From the NCBI GenBank assembly GCA_016303265.1, contig JAEDLZ010000001.1, forward strand, positions 1-64,000: a DNA stretch of 64,000 nucleotides, given 5' to 3'. A program made the translations under genes and the position numbers. Positions 61,869 to 64,000 of the stretch are shown here, piece by piece (positions within the stretch are counted from its first letter, which is position 1; every line of letters begins with the position of its first letter). Under the pieces are notes generated by a model. That model made no database searches, was not told the DNA's origin, and worked only from the letters and a program-made list of their open reading frames with translations. The DNA comes from Clostridiales bacterium (GTDB taxonomy: Bacteria; Bacillota; Clostridia; Monoglobales; Monoglobaceae).

Positions 61869-62770
61869 TAAAATACCCCCTCAATATATTGATTTTCGTA
61901 TGAGATGCTGGCAGAAATACTGTTTCCGCTGCTAAGATTGTTCAAAATGATGCGGTTTGCTCCGGGTTCAATCCAGAAATCGGAAAGACTGGAATCCTCC
62001 GAGCGATAGGAGAGCAGATTTTGACCGAGGTTGTTGGTTACGGAGCGGATATTTCCGTTTGAGCGCGAATCAAAACAAACAGTAACCGTTTCCCCGTCGG
62101 AGAGCGGATAATTTAAGGAGAACTTCTGAATAACTTCGGAGGAATTATATGGATTTACCCGGAGGATTTCAAAGCCGTTTGAATCTGCGGCAGAGCCGCT
62201 TGAGCAGATAGTAAAGGTGGGATAAGACTTAATATCGCCGGAATTTATAAGGAGCTTATCATTGGAGTGAGTGCCCCAAACGGATGGCCCATCAAGATTC
62301 CATGACTCACTTTCTTCGTCATAGACAATATTACCCAAAGTCTCATAGCAGGATTCATAAATGGGCGAATGGTCGGAAAAATAAGGATTGTCACAGATAA
62401 ACTGAACCGCAAAAGAGCGGAAGCGGGACCCGTGACGAATAAAGGAGTCCACCGAAATTTGATTAACCTCTATTCTCCGCTGAGAATTGTCAAAGAAGGT
62501 ATAAAGCGTGCCGTTTTGAGAGAGAATACGATAAATTTCAGCGGTTTTTTGAGAGATGTTGCCGCCGACAATATCGAATGAAATTGTTATTGTTCGCGGA
62601 GCGAAATGGGAGGATACAGTTACCTGCCCGTCGAAGTCAAGATATTCCTGTGTACGGTAAACCTTATCGGGAGTCCCGAGCCCCGAGATTTCACGGACGG
62701 AAATTTCAGAGTTTCCGCTGCCCGAAAAGGTGATTTCGCCGAGATTATTTTTAAAAATGAGATAAAACAT
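61868..62770 (-). CDS. Distal tail protein (Dit-like)
   Basis: 300 residues from ATG 62770 (AGGGGGC upstream). Features are an N-terminal galectin-like tail ring domain and the stretch FAPRTITISFDIVGG near residue 50; VQFICDNPYFSD is a hallmark of siphovirus distal tail proteins, and a C-terminal beta domain follows. The larger frame starting at 62815 is inside the upstream gene. Confidence 0.78.
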   Translation of the reverse strand: MFYLIFKNNLGEITFSGSGNSEISVREISGLGTPDKVYRTQEYLDFDGQVTVSSHFAPRTITISFDIVGGNISQKTAEIYRILSQNGTLYTFFDNSQRRIEVNQISVDSFIRHGSRFRSFAVQFICDNPYFSDHSPIYESCYETLGNIVYDEESESWNLDGPSVWGTHSNDKLLINSGDIKSYPTFTICSSGSAADSNGFEILRVNPYNSSEVIQKFSLNYPLSDGETVTVCFDSRSNGNIRSVTNNLGQNLLSYRSEDSSLSDFWIEPGANRIILNNLSSGNSISASISYENQYIEGVF

Positions 62771-62772
62771 AA

Positions 62773-63837
62773 TTATTGCCCCCTTAGCCGAGAAAGATTG
62801 ATAGCATTTTTCCATGCGGTAATCTGGTCGTAAGCCGATTCTTTTTCAGAGCCGACAGTAAAGTTTTGATTATAAGTGATGGAGGCGACGGCGTTTTCAG
62901 AGTTTTCGGAAGAAGCAGCGGGCGCCGAAACAGAGAGTGAAGAATTAAAATCGGAAATCATATTTCGGATATTTTCGAGCTGAATGTCAAGCTCATCAAC
63001 AAAAGCCTGTCCGAAGTTTTCGGCGGATAAAGTGCCGCTCAAAGAGAAGTCCTCGGGAACCTCAAAGCCGATTTTTTCCAGTTGTTCTTTCATATATTCA
63101 GCGGTTTTGTCAACAGAAGACGCGAACTCGTCGGAGTAAAGCTCCTTAGATAGTTGCTGAGAAAGGCGTATATTTTCGGCCCACCCGCCCAGATAAGCCT
63201 GAAACTTAGTGTCATCTGCGCCCATAAGAAGACGGGAAAAGGTAGTACCGTCCTCAATAGACATATCCGATATAGCGGAAAGAAATTCAGAAGATATTAA
63301 GGAGTCAAAGCCGCTTTCCTTGATGCGGTCTTTGACCTGTTCAATGGCGTTGCAGTAGTTTTTAAGTTTGAGATTGGCGGCGGAAAAATCCGACAGAAGA
63401 GAGAAGCTTATGTCCTCTCCGTTGTCGCCGCCGCCGATAACCTTGTAGTTTGCAAATTTATTGCCGTAAGAGGCGAGCTTATCTTCAAACCTTTCCTGAT
63501 TTTTGATAACCTCGCCCATAGTGTCGTCTGCGTAGTCGGCAATGGCGGAATAAGCGTCCACAGCGCTTTTCTTAAGAGCGTCAAAAATTTCCTTTTCCTG
63601 CTGAGCCAAAGACTTAAGATTGTCGAGATACTCAGCGTCGGCAATTTTCTGAAGCTTTAAAATTTCATCATTTTTAAGTTTTTCAACTCTGGCAGCATTT
63701 TTTGCAATACTGATTTGGTATTCGTAATCACGCTGAATTTTCTGTATGTTTGCAGCGCTTTCTTCCTTTTCAATACGCTGTTTTTCCTGCTCGTAGAGCC
63801 TTTGATATTTTAAAAGTTCGTTAATGTCGTAAGCCAA
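62773..63837 (-). CDS. Phage tail coiled-coil protein
   Basis: 354 residues. Residues 1-100 form a long charged coiled coil (YEQEKQRIEKEESAANIQKI and on), and the rest is mixed helical with an ALAE-rich end. It occupies the place of the tape measure protein's last part or a partner of it, directly before Dit. Not recognised as a named family. Confidence 0.6.
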   Translation of the reverse strand: MAYDINELLKYQRLYEQEKQRIEKEESAANIQKIQRDYEYQISIAKNAARVEKLKNDEILKLQKIADAEYLDNLKSLAQQEKEIFDALKKSAVDAYSAIADYADDTMGEVIKNQERFEDKLASYGNKFANYKVIGGGDNGEDISFSLLSDFSAANLKLKNYCNAIEQVKDRIKESGFDSLISSEFLSAISDMSIEDGTTFSRLLMGADDTKFQAYLGGWAENIRLSQQLSKELYSDEFASSVDKTAEYMKEQLEKIGFEVPEDFSLSGTLSAENFGQAFVDELDIQLENIRNMISDFNSSLSVSAPAASSENSENAVASITYNQNFTVGSEKESAYDQITAWKNAINLSRLRGQ

Positions 63838-63851
63838 ATAAAATCAACTCC

Positions 63852-64000
63852 TTAAAAAAGTTTGTCTATTTCGGAGGAAATAGAGCCGGAAGAAGCCGGA
63901 ATACGATATAATTTCTTCATTTTACGGATATAGCTCTTTTGTGTTTTGTCGCCAATATCCGATAAAGAAGTGCTGCGAATCCTGACAACTTCGGTAAATT
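63852..64000 (-). CDS. Phage protein, C-terminal part only (cut by window edge)
   Basis: 49 residues of an open frame running off the right edge, ending RIPASSGSISSEIDKLF. It has no start in view. The basic, helical sequence (KSYIRKMKKLYR) and position upstream of the coiled-coil gene suggest the end of a tail or tape measure protein. Confidence 0.6.
   Translation of the reverse strand, partial: FTEVVRIRSTSLSDIGDKTQKSYIRKMKKLYRIPASSGSISSEIDKLF

Overview
The window looks like a chromosome segment of a spore-forming, anaerobic Firmicute of the class Clostridia, probably a gut Oscillospiraceae-type bacterium. The grounds are AGGAGG-type ribosome binding sites, many strong TTGACA/TATAAT promoters with 17-base spacers, SpoIVFB, CarD, a CIRCE-controlled groESL operon, Firmicute-type BirA control, and the paired radical SAM proteins TIGR03960/TIGR03936 and TIGR03916/TIGR03915. 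No rRNA, tRNA or CRISPR array was seen.

Layout. 1-12.6 kb is housekeeping and transport: a glycine-riboswitch AGCS symporter, GTP-type PEP carboxykinase, a membrane glycosyltransferase, HtpG, a manganese-riboswitch mntP with a Ca2+/Na+ antiporter, and birA-bioY behind a BirA operator. 12.6-20.2 kb holds a SpoIVFB-type protease with a very short partner, two radical SAM gene pairs and the CCA-adding enzyme. 20.2-30.5 kb holds an SGNH hydrolase broken by one stop codon, groESL, an ispDF fusion, carD, radA, small peptide genes, recR and rlmD.

30.4-32.6 kb is a scar-rich junction. A compact element (hairpin array plus a four-helix-bundle protein gene) sits in the 3' end of rlmD. A second copy of the RlmD tail, an alkylsulfatase fragment and a decayed helicase follow. 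32.6-48.2 kb is an AT-richer surface polysaccharide locus: aminotransferase, GNAT, ATP-grasp, priming sugar transferase, five further glycosyltransferase or LicD genes, Wzy, Wzx, an IspD-like cytidylyltransferase, a 2-hydroxyacid dehydrogenase, an acetyltransferase interrupted at an eight-G tract, and a nucleotidyltransferase. 48.2-51.1 kb is a small accessory patch: a toxin-like membrane peptide, a yjdF riboswitch with yjdF, a P-loop kinase, and an XRE/membrane/zinc-ribbon regulator. 51.1-55.9 kb returns to chromosomal genes: a deacetylase/PHP/ATP-grasp set, dut and DUF523. From 55.97 kb to the right edge lies the tail-to-lysis end of a prophage on the minus strand.

The strongest candidate for something undescribed is the rlmD-tail element at about 30.42-31.18 kb. 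Its heptamer TCGATAT occurs four times, then four times in inverted orientation (ATATCGA), with small hairpins between, directly upstream of the four-helix-bundle gene, and the element is bracketed by two copies of the rlmD HVECVV coding segment. Other notable signals are a homopolymer frameshift in a polysaccharide acetyltransferase, a 34-base element placed exactly 28 bases upstream of two promoters, a 123-base repeat with a 24-base perfect palindrome, and a papain-like/SLH protein in a phage lysis cassette.
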